Assembly (NCBI GenBank): GCA_050084985.1 | Contig: JBITNC010000001.1 | Span: 139,438,001 to 139,502,000 of the forward strand | From: Nageia nagi | Taxonomy: Eukaryota > Pinophyta | Direction of reading: 5' to 3' | DNA length: 64,000 bases | Shown here: piece by piece, positions 1 to 12,441 of the stretch | How positions within the stretch are numbered: position 1 is the first letter of the stretch | Layout of the letters: each line of letters begins with the position of its first letter | The notes under the pieces: model-generated | Databases searched by the model: none | What the model saw: the letters and a program-made list of their open reading frames with translations, nothing else | What the model was told of the DNA's origin: nothing | Position numbers and translations under genes: made by a program

Positions 1-60
1 GAGAGAGACATAATAAATCTAGAGGGATTTGAACAGTGGGAGGAAGCTAAATAAGGGAAC

Positions 61-1647
61 ATGGTTGATTCCAACATAGCCATCCTAGATGCATTAAGGA
101 AGATGATGGAGCAATTACAGATACTCACATCCCAAAGAGGGAACCAGACTCCACCACCCAGCTGGGGGAATAGAAATGGCCAAGGAGAGAGCTCATCTAG
201 GGCTAGATCTTATTATCAGAAGTTTGTACCTATTCCACCTAAGCCTCTTTTTAGAAAATAGGAAGATCTGGAGGAGATCTATCAGAGACATCAGGAGAGG
301 CTCGACTAATTATTCAATGAGTACATGGTCAAACTAGTAGAGTATAGAAACATCATATCTTTCCAAGAATTTCATGGACAATTGGAGGGAGGACAAGGAG
401 GATGCCCACCTATCTTTAAGGAGCCATTATAGAAGATCCAATTGGATAAATTTGATGGAGGTGCAGGGATCTTGGTAAGAGGATGGATTCACTAGCTCCA
501 AATGTACCTATCTTTCAATTCCATGGCAAAAGATGAGGCCATAAATTTTACCATACTCTCCCTGAAGGGACGAGCCTATGAGTGGTGGCACCATGGATTG
601 AAAATGTTAGGGCATGACCAGATCTCAACTTTTGATGAATTTTGCCAAAGGTTGCTGGAACATTTTGAAAAGAAGACTAAAGAAAGTTACTTTCATGAGC
701 TCACCAAGATCCAATAGAAAGGTACAGTTGAAGAATATGTAGATGAGTTTATGAATGTTTCTGTTATGGTTTTAGATCTATCAAAAGTTAGAAGGATGGC
801 TATATTCATGGAGGGTTTGAATGAAAATATCAAAGCATCTATCAAAGCATTTGAGCTAAATGATCTTGATGAGGCAATCAAAATGGCCATAGTAGTTGAA
901 TAAACCAGTCTAATATGAGGAAAGAGCAATCAAGGAAGGATGCAACCACCTCGGCAACAAATTATGCCATCAAGTAAAATGAATGGGAGCCAAGGAAGGC
1001 TCACGTCTCCACCAAGGAGAAATGCATGGCCATTGGAGTAGACATAGAGGGATTGAGATATCTCACATTCTAAAATGAGAAGAAGGAAAATGTGCTTTGT
1101 TTGTAGAGGATCATGGGAGCTAGGTCATTGTTGCAATGGGAAGGTGCAACTCAGTTATGTAGAGGTAGTGGAGATGGAGGAACCTAAATCAGATCTATGG
1201 AGCATTTTAGAATTTATGGAAGAGTTTTCCACTCATGACACCTTGGCCACCATTAGTGGAGCACCCCATTGCTCCACATTGCGCATTCAGGGAAGAGCTC
1301 TAGGAGAAGAAGTGACTATTCTTATCAATGGAGGGGCATCTCACAACTTCATTGATGCTTTGTTTACTACCGAGAAAGGAGTAAGGATGGATGTTTTTGA
1401 AGGATTCAATGTAGCCAATGCTAACAGTCAGATCTCATTTTGCAATAAGGTGATTAGACAACTTCCAGTTGACACCAATAATTACTCCATGAGAAGTGAT
1501 TTCTATGTATATCCCATGGCAGGGACTTTGCACATGGTCTTTAGAATTCAATGGCTAAAAAATTTGGGGGAGATTAGGACAAATTATGACACCTTGGAAA
1601 TGAATTTCCTAGCAAATGGAAAGGAGGTCATCATGAGAGGATTGTAG
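61..1647 (+). pseudogene. Ty3/gypsy gag-protease pseudogene, single frame with about ten stops
   Basis: One reading frame runs through from 61 to 1647. A retrotransposon gag core lies around 420-900 (AYEWWHHGL and the downstream EYVDEF segment). A degenerate CCHC zinc knuckle lies at about 1087-1130 (CFVCRGSWELGHCC). A retropepsin-like domain follows, with the motif ILINGGASHNFID near 1320, where the catalytic Asp of D-S/T-G is Asn. In-frame stops are at 259, 307, 430, 493, 715, 901, 916, 1039, 1045 and 1054. Each is TAG, TAA or TGA where a CAG, CAA or CGA codon is plausible, and no frameshift is needed. The family normally makes capsid and processes it in cytoplasmic particles; this copy cannot. 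Confidence 0.7.
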
Positions 1648-2344
1648 GGTAGCAATAGGGCCACTTCACAAGCCCATTGATTGGAAGTAATAGAAGATCC
1701 AAAGTAGTAACATTGAATCATTCCTCATGTCCCAAATAGAACTACCATGCAAGACATCACCCAGTCCCAAGGTAACATGCCCACATTTGCTCAACCATTA
1801 ACGAATTGGTTAAGAGTGTTCTTTTTTTGGATAATAAGTTGGAGGTTGATTGAAGATTGGAAACAAGTGATAATACTTGCTAGTCAAATTTACTTCTCTT
1901 TGGCATATATGTCCCTATTACAAGTATATTGCTATAAAAGTTTTTAAGACAAATTGTCCATCATCTTGCTTAAAATGAGAAATAGAGGGATTGGAGATTT
2001 GGTATTACTTCATCATACTTTTGCTTGTGAAACACTCAGCCACTTAGACCATTGGGATGTTGGGATGAATGTATTCATGCTTGCTAAAATTATAAATTCT
2101 CCCTCCCATCATGTGATGTAGTCCTGGATAGAAGATAACCCACTAGCACTCCTTGATTTCATTCAAGACTTGGACGTTGGGTTGTGGAGCTATGAAGGTA
2201 CACATTTTGACCATCACTTGTAGCAGAAAATTGAAACTCTTTCTCCTTGTTCTTTCATCTACATTACAACTTTATAGGATGGGAAAGAGAAGGGCCAATA
2301 TATCTTGAGTTGCTTGGGGATAAGCAATTTAGGAAGGGGAGACT
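1648..2344 (+). other. degenerate 3' internal region of gypsy element 1
   Basis: No convincing domain is readable here. The position between the protease relic and the LTR is where RT, RNase H and integrase should be, but only about 0.7 kb remains. Short open stretches in it (for example 1747-1947) show no motif I recognise. Confidence 0.5.
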
Positions 2345-2739
2345 TGTAATGTCCCCAAATTTGTAAAAATATCCACTTTCTCTCCTCTTGGAGTGTGACA
2401 TTCATGGCAAAGGAGGAGAAATAAAAAATAAATTAATTTAGGAGTATTTTATTAATATTTTGCATTTATTTTTGTAACCAAGGCTAAAGAGACCCTTGAA
2501 GCACTCACCCTTGGATTTTATTTAATTGATCTGGCTCAATTATTTGTAATTAATGTAATATTAGTCTCTCATAATAGGATGTTGCATTTATGAGCCATTA
2601 ATCTCATAATTTGGCATCTCTAGGCAACCATTATGGGACATTGGGCTTCCTGGGTCCCTAAATGATTTAATTTGTCATACCATGACACTAGAAGAGGGAC
2701 ATTGCACTTTGGGTGATTCCAAGGTATGAGAGATCTTGT

Positions 2740-2748
2740 TATAAAAGG
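2740..2748 (+). promoter_or_regulatory. LTR TATA box
   Basis: TATAAAAGG within the LTR, at a plausible place for the U3 promoter of a gypsy LTR. Confidence 0.5.
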
Positions 2749-2829
2749 AGATGGGATGCATCATTTGCAAGCATGCTTGAAGATCATTAGAGTTTATCTC
2801 TTTTCAGGTGTTAGCAACTAGTGGAGTTG

Positions 2830-3190
2830 TAGTTTTCCAGCTAGCTTAGTGGGAGAGCTCGAGCCAATGTGGAGGAGTTCTTACCTAAGCTAGGATAGTA
2901 GCTTGAGCTAGTGAGGTGGAATTGCTAGAGTAGCTTGAGCCAGTAAGGTAGAGTTATTGAAATAGTTCAAGCTAGTGTGGTGGAACTATTCCATCCCTAA
3001 TCTAGATCTAGCTAGTGGAGTAGATCCAGATCCAACTAGTGCGACCATATTCCAGATCTAGATCTAACCTACCAAATCAGTGTGAGGAGGCACATCCTAG
3101 ATCCAGACCAGTTGAATCATTGTGAGGAGGCTCATCCAGCATTAGGGAGAAGAGGTTGAAGAACTTGTAGGGCTAGATCATCCAAATCTA
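2830..3190 (+). repeat. short degenerate tandem repeats inside the LTR
   Basis: Several diverged copies of a GAGCTAGTG(A/T)GGTGGA-type unit occur between about 2850 and 3000. Repeated AGATCTAGATC(T/C) blocks follow, then two copies of a GTGAGGAGGC(A/T)CATCC unit. They lie downstream of the TATA box, so they are in the transcribed R/U5 part of the LTR. Confidence 0.55.
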
Positions 3191-3439
3191 CCTTGTGAGG
3201 GCAAACATCCCCTTCTTAAGCATTCAGGTATTTTTCCTTGAGTATTGTACTTGTCCATTTGGGACGTCCTAGCTCTTGAAGAATAAAATTCATTTCTGGC
3301 TCTATTTCTTGTTCAATTTGTAGATCTGATTTGAATTGAGCTAGTTAGAAAAATATAAAAATATATATAAATTCCTAAGTAGTGATATTTCAACTTGGAA
3401 TATTACACTTTAACAAAAATCACATTTTGTGAGTTTTGG

Positions 3440-4630
3440 GGAAGATTTAATTTATAATTATGATGTATCAATGATGCATTATTAATTTTGAAATTTTATT
3501 CTAAATTCATTGTGATAATTCTTAATTTATTATTAAATTTTTTTATAGTTAGGTATATAATATTAAATATTACTTTTATAGATTTTGATACCTCAAAAGC
3601 TCATTTGTAAATCAATAGTACTCTAAGACATCTACTCCAATAACTAAGTTCTAGGATACTCATTCCTAGTATGCTTGAACTTTGAAAATTGGACACATTA
3701 TAGGTATTAAATGGTTTAAAATATAAATACCATTGAATGTAAATAACATATATATTGTAAAATTATCATTTCCTTCAAATATCATATGCTAAAATTATCA
3801 TGTTAGTAATATCATGCTATGTATGATGTTCTTACCTATCAATTTTGAATTTATTATATTTATTAATATTCATAATCATCTACTATATGTTTTATTACTA
3901 TTAATAAAGAAGAGGTTCCTAATCATTATATAATAATTTTATATCCTTTGTAAACACCCACCACAAGCATCATTCAAAAACCTCCTCTTCTTTGTAGGGT
4001 TCATACACATTGATAATAATGGAATCCTAAGACTCAATTTTATAATATTTGAGGAATACCCTATGAAGTTGTATTATATAATGCATAATGATTAATGTTA
4101 GCTACTATCAATGTAACCTTATTTATCCTATAAAAAGCACCCTTATTTGCACCCTACAAATATAACAAGAACATATCATTAGATTGAGATTATGATATTA
4201 TAATATTATGTTGAATAAAAAATGAGCATGTAGCACATGAGAATCCCATACATGTAAATTTATCACTAAAAAAATAATCATATAATCAACCAAAATTGAA
4301 TATGAGAAAATAGATTAAAATATTTTCCTAACCCAAACCACTTATGTTTAAGCATCTATAATTGCAATGCCCTAAATCTAGTCCCCTAGTCCCAAAATGT
4401 TCATGTTTAAACATGTTCATGTTCTAATACTCTATACCTAAAATGCATGTAATTTGGTCCCAAGAGTTAAGAACTCACTAAAGTTAAATTAAGTCACTAT
4501 AAATTTCTTCTATAATAATATTTTAATATCATCAAATAAGAAGCATAATTTCAAACATTGCAAACAACTATAACTTACTCTCTAAAAATACAAGCAATTT
4601 GTTAACAAACATATCATACTTATAATCTTA
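3440..4630 (+). repeat. repeat block R1 (direct-repeat paralogue of R2)
   Basis: The block matches 18190-19310 (R2) in the same orientation with clear divergence, and also 42420-43440 in the third paralogue. Shared landmarks include GATTTAATTTATAATTATGA at its start, TCTAGGATACTCATTCCTAG in the middle, and an AAAAACCTCCTCTTCTTTGT segment. It is non-coding in all frames. The outer end of the left palindrome arm (3768) falls inside it, so R1 is only partly represented in the right arm. Confidence 0.7.
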
Positions 4631-7539
4631 TCACTAAAAATATCATGATGTGTGGGTACTTCAATGCTACACATCTTGTATATTCACTCTATTTAAATAT
4701 CAACTTCAAATTTACATATTTTATCATTATAATAAGATTGTTATATCATTTTTTGTCAAAACTTGTCATGTTCCATTTACCAATACTAATTTTGTTGATA
4801 ATATTATTATTAACTATTTATAACACCAATCTTTCATACTTTAGAATACACTTTATTTGATCATGATATATATACAATTAATACCAGTTATTCATGTTTA
4901 CTTCAATGGTATAAATTATATAAAAGCATTACATTCATTTGTTTACATCATAAATTCTATTAGGATATTGTATTCAAATTTTTTATTAGGATAGATACAA
5001 CTAGTTGATCATGTTTATTCAATATTTTTAATTATGTTATATGCTTACACTAGCTATGTAAATTCTATTATAATATTGCTATTATGAGGTTTAGTTACAG
5101 TAAAGTTAGTACACCTAATTACTTATAAGGTAAAATTGAGTACCATGTTGCTTTGGTTAATATGAGGGTTATTATGTGGATCTTGTAACCTTATTTTAGT
5201 TCAGTAGAATTATTCATGATTCCATGTTTTTAGACTTGTTTCAAATAAAGTAAAAACTTAGGCTGAAATTGTGAAGTGATTATCAAGGTATTAATGCTTG
5301 GATTTTATTTAGACTTCGTATATTAATTTTAATTATGATAAAATTAGTTTTTCATCCTTATGTAACTATTTTCAAATAAATTCATTGAATGGAAGAGTTT
5401 GTGGAGTGAATAATGAGGCAAAGAGTTCTATTAGGACTTTAGAAAAAAGAAATTGATATATATTTTTGGCATAAATATAGTATATCATTTTATTAAAGTT
5501 ATTTTGATTAAAACTAAATAAAGTTAGGCATGCTTTAGCCTCTTAGGCTATGTGGTTGAGATCATGTATGTTGTGCATGATTGTTTGTTATGTAATGTAT
5601 TAGCATGGGGTATAAGATCCAAACATATTCAAAGGGGGTAATGATTGAAACAATTACACCATCCATTATCTTGTTGGTTGGGAGATAACTAGGTTTTCTT
5701 GGAAGGATAATCTATCAACCTTGAAGTCTCCTCTACATATATAGACATCCAATAATCTATTTGAATTATGAGTGTATACTTTTATATTTATCAAGTGACT
5801 AATTAATTATTCAATAAAGGAGAAGTAAAATATATGGATAATATTAATAGCTATTTGGATAAGGAATTTTATGATTTTATTTGGGTTTCTCAAAGAGAAG
5901 TTATGATGTATACTTGCATAGGAGAAGGTTACCGGTATGAGTACATTTACAACTAACAACTCTTGATGAAGGGTTATCTAATCCATGATAATTGGACTTA
6001 AAAACATATATAGAAATATTATATTATGATTATAGTATAAAATTTTGCTAGTTTTGAACTTGTTATTTAAAATCCAATTTATTGTATATTGCACTATAAT
6101 GTAAAGTAATAATAAAAAGGGATACTAATCCTTGAAACGTTCTTATTTTGACCAAGATATTACAATGAATATTCTATCCATTTTCATGTTATGTTATATG
6201 TTAATAACGATATACATTATTTATACCAAAAATAAATTATTATTAAATAGTTCAACATGATAATGCATGCATATTTATAATGAAAAATCTATAAAAAGAT
6301 CATAATGGGGTTCAAGTTTTGATCCTTTGAGTTTAAGTCAAAAACAAATTGTTGTGATCTTGGTTAGAAATTGGGTTGTGGTCCCATAAGTGGTATATAT
6401 TGCTCATGAATTTCTACAACAAATTTCAATAAATAACATTAATGAGATTAATGAGAACACCCATGAAGGAATTTATGGTTACAAATTTAGTATAAAAAAT
6501 TAATCCAAATACTATTAATAATTATATACTTTTTTTTAACCTTAGAACAAGATTATAATAACTTTATAGGAAAGTGTGAAAATACTGAATATAAGTAATC
6601 CTTAGGTGCACTTGTATATAAGAACTGAACTATATATGGTTACTTTGAGGGTATTAGAAAAATAGTTTCTATGGAAAAGATCTCTATATTTAGCTACTAT
6701 TTGCATTATGGTCTTATGAGACCAACACTATAATTGAAATAGGGGTAACTACTTTCTCATTAGTCTAGAGTAAGGAGGTTATAGTTATATTATAATTAAT
6801 TATATGTTATCTTAGGGATTCACTTAAAGATATAATGTCATTTACCACTTTTTGAAGTCCTTGTTGAACTATTAAGGTTTCAAGATCTAGTGCAAATTTT
6901 GGTATTATAATGTTCCGTGGGAAGTTGCATCTTCCCTAAATGATATTATAGTAAATATTTTGGTCTAGCATTTGAATCATTACTTTTGATATAAGTAATT
7001 ATGCTAATGTTTATTCAAGATGTAGGGTTTGGTGGGTTGAACCCCAATCAAAGGCATGGTAAAATAAATTGTTATAAATTATTTCTAAATGAAATACTTA
7101 GCTCTTTTAATAACTATGTTCAAAGATGATTTTGAATATTCATTGATTCAATAATATTTAAATTGATAATTTAAATATTATTTAAAATTAATGATAATTA
7201 TCACCATATTAAAATATTGGCAATTTAAAAAATTGAATCTTGATAATTTTTTGTCACCAAAATTTTAATAGCTAGATAGTATTGAATTATCAAATATTTA
7301 AATTACAAATTTAAATATTTATTAGGATACTTTAGATTAGATAAGATAACTTCTTTTATGTGAAACATCTACCTTAGGAGTACAAGTCTTCCAAAAAAGG
7401 ATTTTTATTTGAGGGAGTTTTCCTTTACTTATCTAGAAGTTAATAAAGGAAGATGTGTTTTGGTTTTATCATCTTTTGAATGCCTAAAGGAAATTTTCTT
7501 TACATTTTTTCTTGATCTATTTTTAGAAGTATGTATTAT
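4631..7539 (+). other. AT-rich non-coding stretch
   Basis: No gene, LTR or convincing ORF is recognised. Its reverse complement occupies about 34707-37640. A segment at about 6690-6840 is also related to 41790-41945 in the third paralogue. Confidence 0.6.
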
Positions 7540-8900
7540 CTCCCCGTCATGGTGGACGAAGTGGGAGTTAGCCGGTCATTAAAGGAAAATATGGTATCAC
7601 CTGAAAGACGCCATGATGGGAAGGAATGGAGATTGGGTATGGGGGAGTGGGCATCTTTTCTGAAAGGATCCCAGTATGTACTAGGAAGGAGGACGACAGA
7701 GGATTAGATATGTTTCTTTTAATACTTCAGGAAAGTATGGCCTCACGGACGGGAACCATCAGTAGGTTCGTTACAAAGCCCATAAAATACATTTTCATGA
7801 TGCGGAAAGGGAGAATGCAGTGATCTAAGGGTAATAACGATATGGTATTCTAAAAAGGAATCTTGTTATGGGTTCATGCAAAACCAATGGCTGGGTAGAG
7901 CAGAAATGAATATCTTCATTGCTGGATATTGTAGATATCCTAAGCTCTATGATACCTTAGCATGCCATGTCGGATGTGGACCATATATTCTACATTTTTC
8001 TATATCATTTGCGTTTTCATTTGACACACATCTATGTTTGTGAGACTTCTCATACCTATGCCTTTTCCTTTGTCCGTTCGAAGATTTCTATGGATATGGA
8101 CTTGTGGGATTCTGGTTTTGCATTCGGAGCAATTACTGAATGTTCTCAGAAGTGTGGCAGTAGAGGGAACAAAAAAGAAATACATAAAGACTTACCATCA
8201 TGTGTAATACGGAAGTTAGAGTTGAGGGGTGAGAAGGCATCAAAATGACACCAAAATTCTTAATAAGATGCCTGGCATAGACACGGTTTTAAGACTGGAG
8301 GTTAAGCAATTCATGGCTACAACAAGGATGCCGTTAAACTTTTGATTTGATAAAGCTAGGATGCCATAACCTTTGTATTTATTCTACTCCTGTGTGGCCG
8401 AGGATAGTTTTTGAAAATGCTTAAATAGTATGAGCTACTGTTAATGCATTATTTTGGGAATAAATCGATACCGAGGCAATGTTAGCCTTGGTCTTACGAG
8501 CTATTATATGGAAGACTTGAACTTTATGGTCAAATGCCCTTAAAACCTAATTTGAGCGTGTGTTCAGGTTGTTATAGATTGCTGATGAAACCTGTTATCA
8601 AGAGCTGTAAAGAACTTTCAAATAAGTGATTACATCCTTATTACAACCGAGTTGTTTTTCAATATTTTTGTAGGAGATATTATTTTCAGGCTTAGGGTAC
8701 ATAATAAATGGGTTTTTCTGAAAAAGCTATGAGGATATTAGGAAGAGACTCTTACAGTTCATAAAATCAAATCTAATAATCTATGTCAGCATTCTTCTAA
8801 CATGCGCCACTGCTGGAGTTTTAGAAGAGGGTATGGTCATCCACCGAGAAGAGTTGAATATGGACTTTCATTAAATGTGGAGGTTTGATAGTCTTGTATA
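7540..8900 (+). other. unrecognised gene-like island in the left arm
   Basis: This stretch is visibly less AT-rich than its surroundings and is well preserved in the other arm. It contains short open stretches (7626-7823, 65 codons; 7967-8248, 93 codons) and an open run from an ATG near 7551. None resembles a protein I know. The preserved counterparts (34440-34637 and 34015-34296) stay open with a few substitutions, but the arms are similar enough that this is weak evidence of constraint. It could be a fragment of an intron-containing gene or an old pseudogene. Confidence 0.35.
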
Positions 8901-9040
8901 CCATTCCGACTTTAATGACGTATTCTTTGTTTACCATCGTTTCCTTCTGGTTTATCACAGATGTTTGATAATTAAAGGAATATTGATTATATTAAATAGA
9001 GAGGATGTATTTAGGTTAATCAATGGTAATTTTTATAATT

Positions 9041-9042
<2 letters not shown>

Positions 9043-9107
<65 letters not shown>
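9043..9107 (+). repeat. (TA)n microsatellite, long allele
   Basis: An almost uninterrupted TA dinucleotide tract of about 64 bp. The matching site in the right arm (33191-33203) has only about 13 bp. Confidence 0.95.
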
Positions 9108-9109
<2 letters not shown>

Positions 9110-9110
<1 letters not shown>

Positions 9111-10856
9111 GAAAACATCTTAATTTTGATGATTGTTAAGAAAACTTATTTATTGTAGTGGTGTCATTGCATTTTATCATGTGTTATGTCATGATGTTTT
9201 GGGATATGTGAAACCTACATAAATATGTTATAGTGAAACACCTTAATCCTTATTATTGGGTATTATGATTACCATAACTAGTTTATATGCTTCTAGGAAA
9301 TACCTTATCATAGGTATAAGAAAACATATTAGGTTCAAATGGTTCTTAAGATTATCTAATCTATGGTAATATGACCCGAATCACTTTATTAGAAGTTTTA
9401 TAGACAAGAACACAAATGGTTTATGTGATTTTATTATTATTAATACCTATGGCAATGTTATGCTATTATGAATATGTTTCATTGAAGTTTATGTGTTTAT
9501 TTACTTTATCATTTAAGGTAGTATTGTAAATATCATATCACTTATAGATAAAGTATTATGAGTGCTTCTTCACTTACTATTATGATAGTTAGATATCTTG
9601 GATTGAATTGTGTTATTATAGTCATTTGATCACCTTATAGTGTGATAAATAGGTTACCATAGTAATATGTTCTAATAATTGAAATGTGATATTATTTTTA
9701 TAATGTTGATATGAGAGAAACCTTATTATTGTTAGCATTAGCTACATGATGTAGAATGTTAGCATTGTTGGTAAAAAAAATTATGATTATATTTAATTAT
9801 GGAGAAGTTAACAAGTGCTTAAAGAGTACTTAGAGGATGAATTCATAGTGTCATGTGATGCACTAGGACATGAGTTCATGATCCTTGTTTGATTGAAAAT
9901 AGTTGGGATACTATTTTATACATTTTAATTATATAGGAAATTATGAAAAGATGAGTTCACTTTCCTAAAAGAATAAAACAATTGATTATGATGTTCTAGT
10001 TTGGAAAATGAGTCTTGTTAACCTAACGATTGTATTGAAGTGTTGAAATTGATATTTGTTACCAAAATGTAATATTTATGATAATAAAAGATTATTAGGT
10101 AGCATAACTACCAAGGGTTTACCTAGTGCAAAAATGCCTAGGGTTTTTCTTGAGAATAGCTCAAACCTCTTGTGTTATGTGAATGTCTTATCACTTGGAT
10201 ATTTATGTGATGTTTCACTTCAGCTATTTCTAATTTGCATGATTAATGTGATTGAAGGAAATGTATTAAAGAGTTAAATGATCATTTGAACATAGTCATT
10301 ATGTATATGTTTTACTTGAAGAGAGACATAGTCAAATGAACCTTAATACCTAATGTTTGAGTAAGCTTTAATTGATTAAGAGAAAAAAAATTTAAGTTGA
10401 GAATTTTTGGTTCTTTACATATAATTTCAAATGAATATGAAAGGCAAGTAAGGTTATAAAATTTGCACCAATTAGATACGAAGAGGCTTCATACATTGTA
10501 ACACCCCAAAGCATAGTATAATAGAATAAATATGACATAGAGTAAGAAAATTGAACCAAGAGGATTTCAAGGTGAAGATTATTATTCTTATAGAAAACTA
10601 GAAAAAAGATAAGCAAAAGAAAAATGTTTGAAGGAAAATTTGGTCTTAATTTATTTGACCCTTATATCATCACCAAAAAGTTCAACTTTTGTGAATATAA
10701 CTTAGTAATAATGCAAATAAGGATAAGATGGGAATTCAACTACAAGAGACCAATAAAATGGACTTCAATTATATAACGTAAATGCAATATAATGGATGAA
10801 AATTGTAAAACAATATTCTTCTCATACTTGAATTCACACTGCTTCTCCAGTAGAAT
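9110..10856 (+). other. AT-rich non-coding stretch next to the LTR element
   Basis: No gene is recognised. About 10510-10725 is related to 41990-42190, where it is joined directly to sequence equivalent to 17965 onwards. Short ORFs here (10056-10277 +; 10392-10616 -) show no domain. Confidence 0.55.
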
Positions 10857-11468
10857 TGTAGACTCTAAATAATGCATAAATAATAAATCATAATATGATT
10901 TGTTTACAATATATTATTGAATTATATACAAAAATATGGAAATAAATAAACATGATAAACAATGTACCTTCATCAAACTCACACCTAAGTGAAATAATAG
11001 AGATCATATATCAATTGCCATAACATACCATAAGAAATGAACACCACTAATGGCCTAAGAGTATGCCATTAACTACATGAAATACTTAGATCTACTAATG
11101 AAAATAAAGATGCATGAAGCCAAGTTGAAGGGTTTAAAAGATCTATGTAGAGGTGGTGTTACAAAACACCATTGTTGGCTAGATAGAATGATCTTCAATA
11201 TTTTGGTTTCTCTTTCTCGATATCTACCTATTTTCAATTTTGTCACCTTTGATATTCTTTTATAGAAATGTTTAGATCTTATTTGATTCTTGGGATCATA
11301 GTATATTATCTTGTTTATGGTATATTTTTTTATATTTGACACTCTTTACATTGTTCAATGGTCCATTACATTGCCCTAGGTATATTTTAACCCTCTTTAT
11401 AATACATATTCTTTGATGTTTTAAAATGAATGATTTATTAAGTAATAATTCATTTTAAGGTATATACA
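10857..11468 (-). repeat. 3' LTR of the left-arm gypsy element
   Basis: On the plus strand it reads TGTAGACTC ... TATATACA (612 bp) with TG...CA ends. It is related along its length to 16951-17556 and to the right-arm LTRs at 24742-25354 and 30816-31430. Confidence 0.9.
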
Positions 11469-11499
11469 ATTAATTAATCACAACACCACAAATTCATTA

Positions 11500-11575
11500 T
11501 TGTAGCTATAGAGTTTACCAGAAAATGGCTTGAGGTCATTCCTATGAAGTTAATCACATATGAGAAGATTATTTC
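11500..11575 (+). pseudogene. inverted integrase fragment inside the gypsy element
   Basis: Translated on the plus strand this gives AIEFTRKWLEVIPMKLITYE, which looks like part of the Ty3/gypsy integrase core. The right-arm copy (minus strand, about 30710-30785) reads FTKKWVEVIPMKLITYEKII. The rest of this element is coded on the opposite strand, so this integrase piece has been flipped relative to RT. The switch occurs near 11575, right after the start of RNase H. Confidence 0.6.
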
Positions 11576-12441
11576 AGGTTTTGCAAAATACATAGGAACT
11601 AAGACAAGAGGATTTCACAAGTATTGTTTTATATCCTCAAAATATTTTTGACATTTTTCATTCCATACAAACTTGAAATCCTTTTTCAATAAATGAGTAA
11701 TGGCCTACATGTATCTCCAATTTGGGAAATAAAACTTCTTACCGAATTTATCTTTCCTTCAATACTACTTAGTTGCTTGAGTTTCCTTGGAGTTGGCATA
11801 CTTACTATGTCTTTTAGATTCTTAGGAACTACCTCAATACCCCTTTTTGAGACCATAAATCCAAGCAATTTTCTTGAGGTAACACCAAAAGTGCACTTTT
11901 GAAGTTTAAGTCTAAGCTTATACCTTCTTAGGATTTGAAATACCTCTTCAAGGAGCTCTAAATGTCCTTGGCATTGATTTGATTTGACCAACATGTCATC
12001 AACATATACCTCTACTAATTTATGAATATGCTTATATAACATTGACACCTTAGCCCTTTGGTAGGTAGCACTTGCATTTTTCAATCCAAAAGGTATAACA
12101 TTTCAACAAAAATATCCTCATGGTATAGTGAAAGAAGTCTTATGTTGATCAAATAGATTGATTAATATTTGGTTATATCTCAAAAATACATCCATAAAAG
12201 ATAAACTATCATGACCAACAATACTATCCATAATCATATCAATATTAGGTAATAAAAAATTATCTTTTGGATAAGTATCATTGATATCATGAAAATCAAT
12301 ACAAACCCTTATTCCTCCCATAGGTTTTTTAATAGGAACAATGTCAACTATCCATTCTAAATTATCAATTGGTTTAATAAATTCAGCATTCAAATATTTC
12401 TCTATTTCTTTCTTGACTAATAATACCTTATAAAGATGCAT
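11576..12441 (-). pseudogene. gypsy reverse transcriptase plus RNase H start, broken
   Basis: The N-terminal RT part (12118-12441) has KKPMGGIRVCIDFHDIND and YPKDNFLLPNIDMIMDSIVG, the usual fingers/palm motifs of Ty3/gypsy RT. A second frame (11686-12084) carries EVYVDDMLVKS, the catalytic YVDD box with both Asp retained, and the thumb region. The start of RNase H (WNEKCQK...EDIKQYL) follows and ends abruptly near 11576. Frameshifts separate the pieces. The role in a live element is cDNA synthesis in cytoplasmic particles; this copy is dead. Confidence 0.8.

Larger units (their letters stand above)
1..2344 (+). mobile_element. Ty3/gypsy element 1, internal region (3' part, degenerate)
   Basis: This is the internal region of an LTR retrotransposon entering from outside the window. 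In order it holds a gag-like domain, a zinc knuckle relic, a retropepsin-like domain, then about 600 bp of degenerate sequence, and it ends in a purine-rich tract (about 2330-2344) immediately before an LTR beginning TGTAATGTCCCC. The gag to protease order and the LTR start fit plant Ty3/gypsy elements. Recognisable reverse transcriptase and integrase are missing, so the 3' half of pol has been deleted or decayed beyond reading. The 5' LTR lies outside the window. Confidence 0.75.
2345..3407 (+). repeat. 3' LTR of gypsy element 1
   Basis: The LTR starts TGTAATGTCCCC directly after a purine-rich tract and ends GGAATATTACA, so it has TG...CA ends with short inverted termini (TGTAAT/ATTACA). Length is 1063 bp. 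A TATA box lies about 395 bp in. The 5' LTR is outside the window, so the pair cannot be compared. Sequence related to the neighbouring palindrome begins about 30 bp beyond its end. Confidence 0.75.

Noticed and set aside
8875-9123. 82-codon ORF running into the TA repeat
   Set aside because: The C-terminus is an Ile-Tyr repeat from the microsatellite and the mirror copy ends differently.
10497-10725. LTR start suggested by TGTAACACCCC
   Set aside because: No matching LTR partner, no TG...CA pair, and the related block at 41990 shows no LTR boundary.
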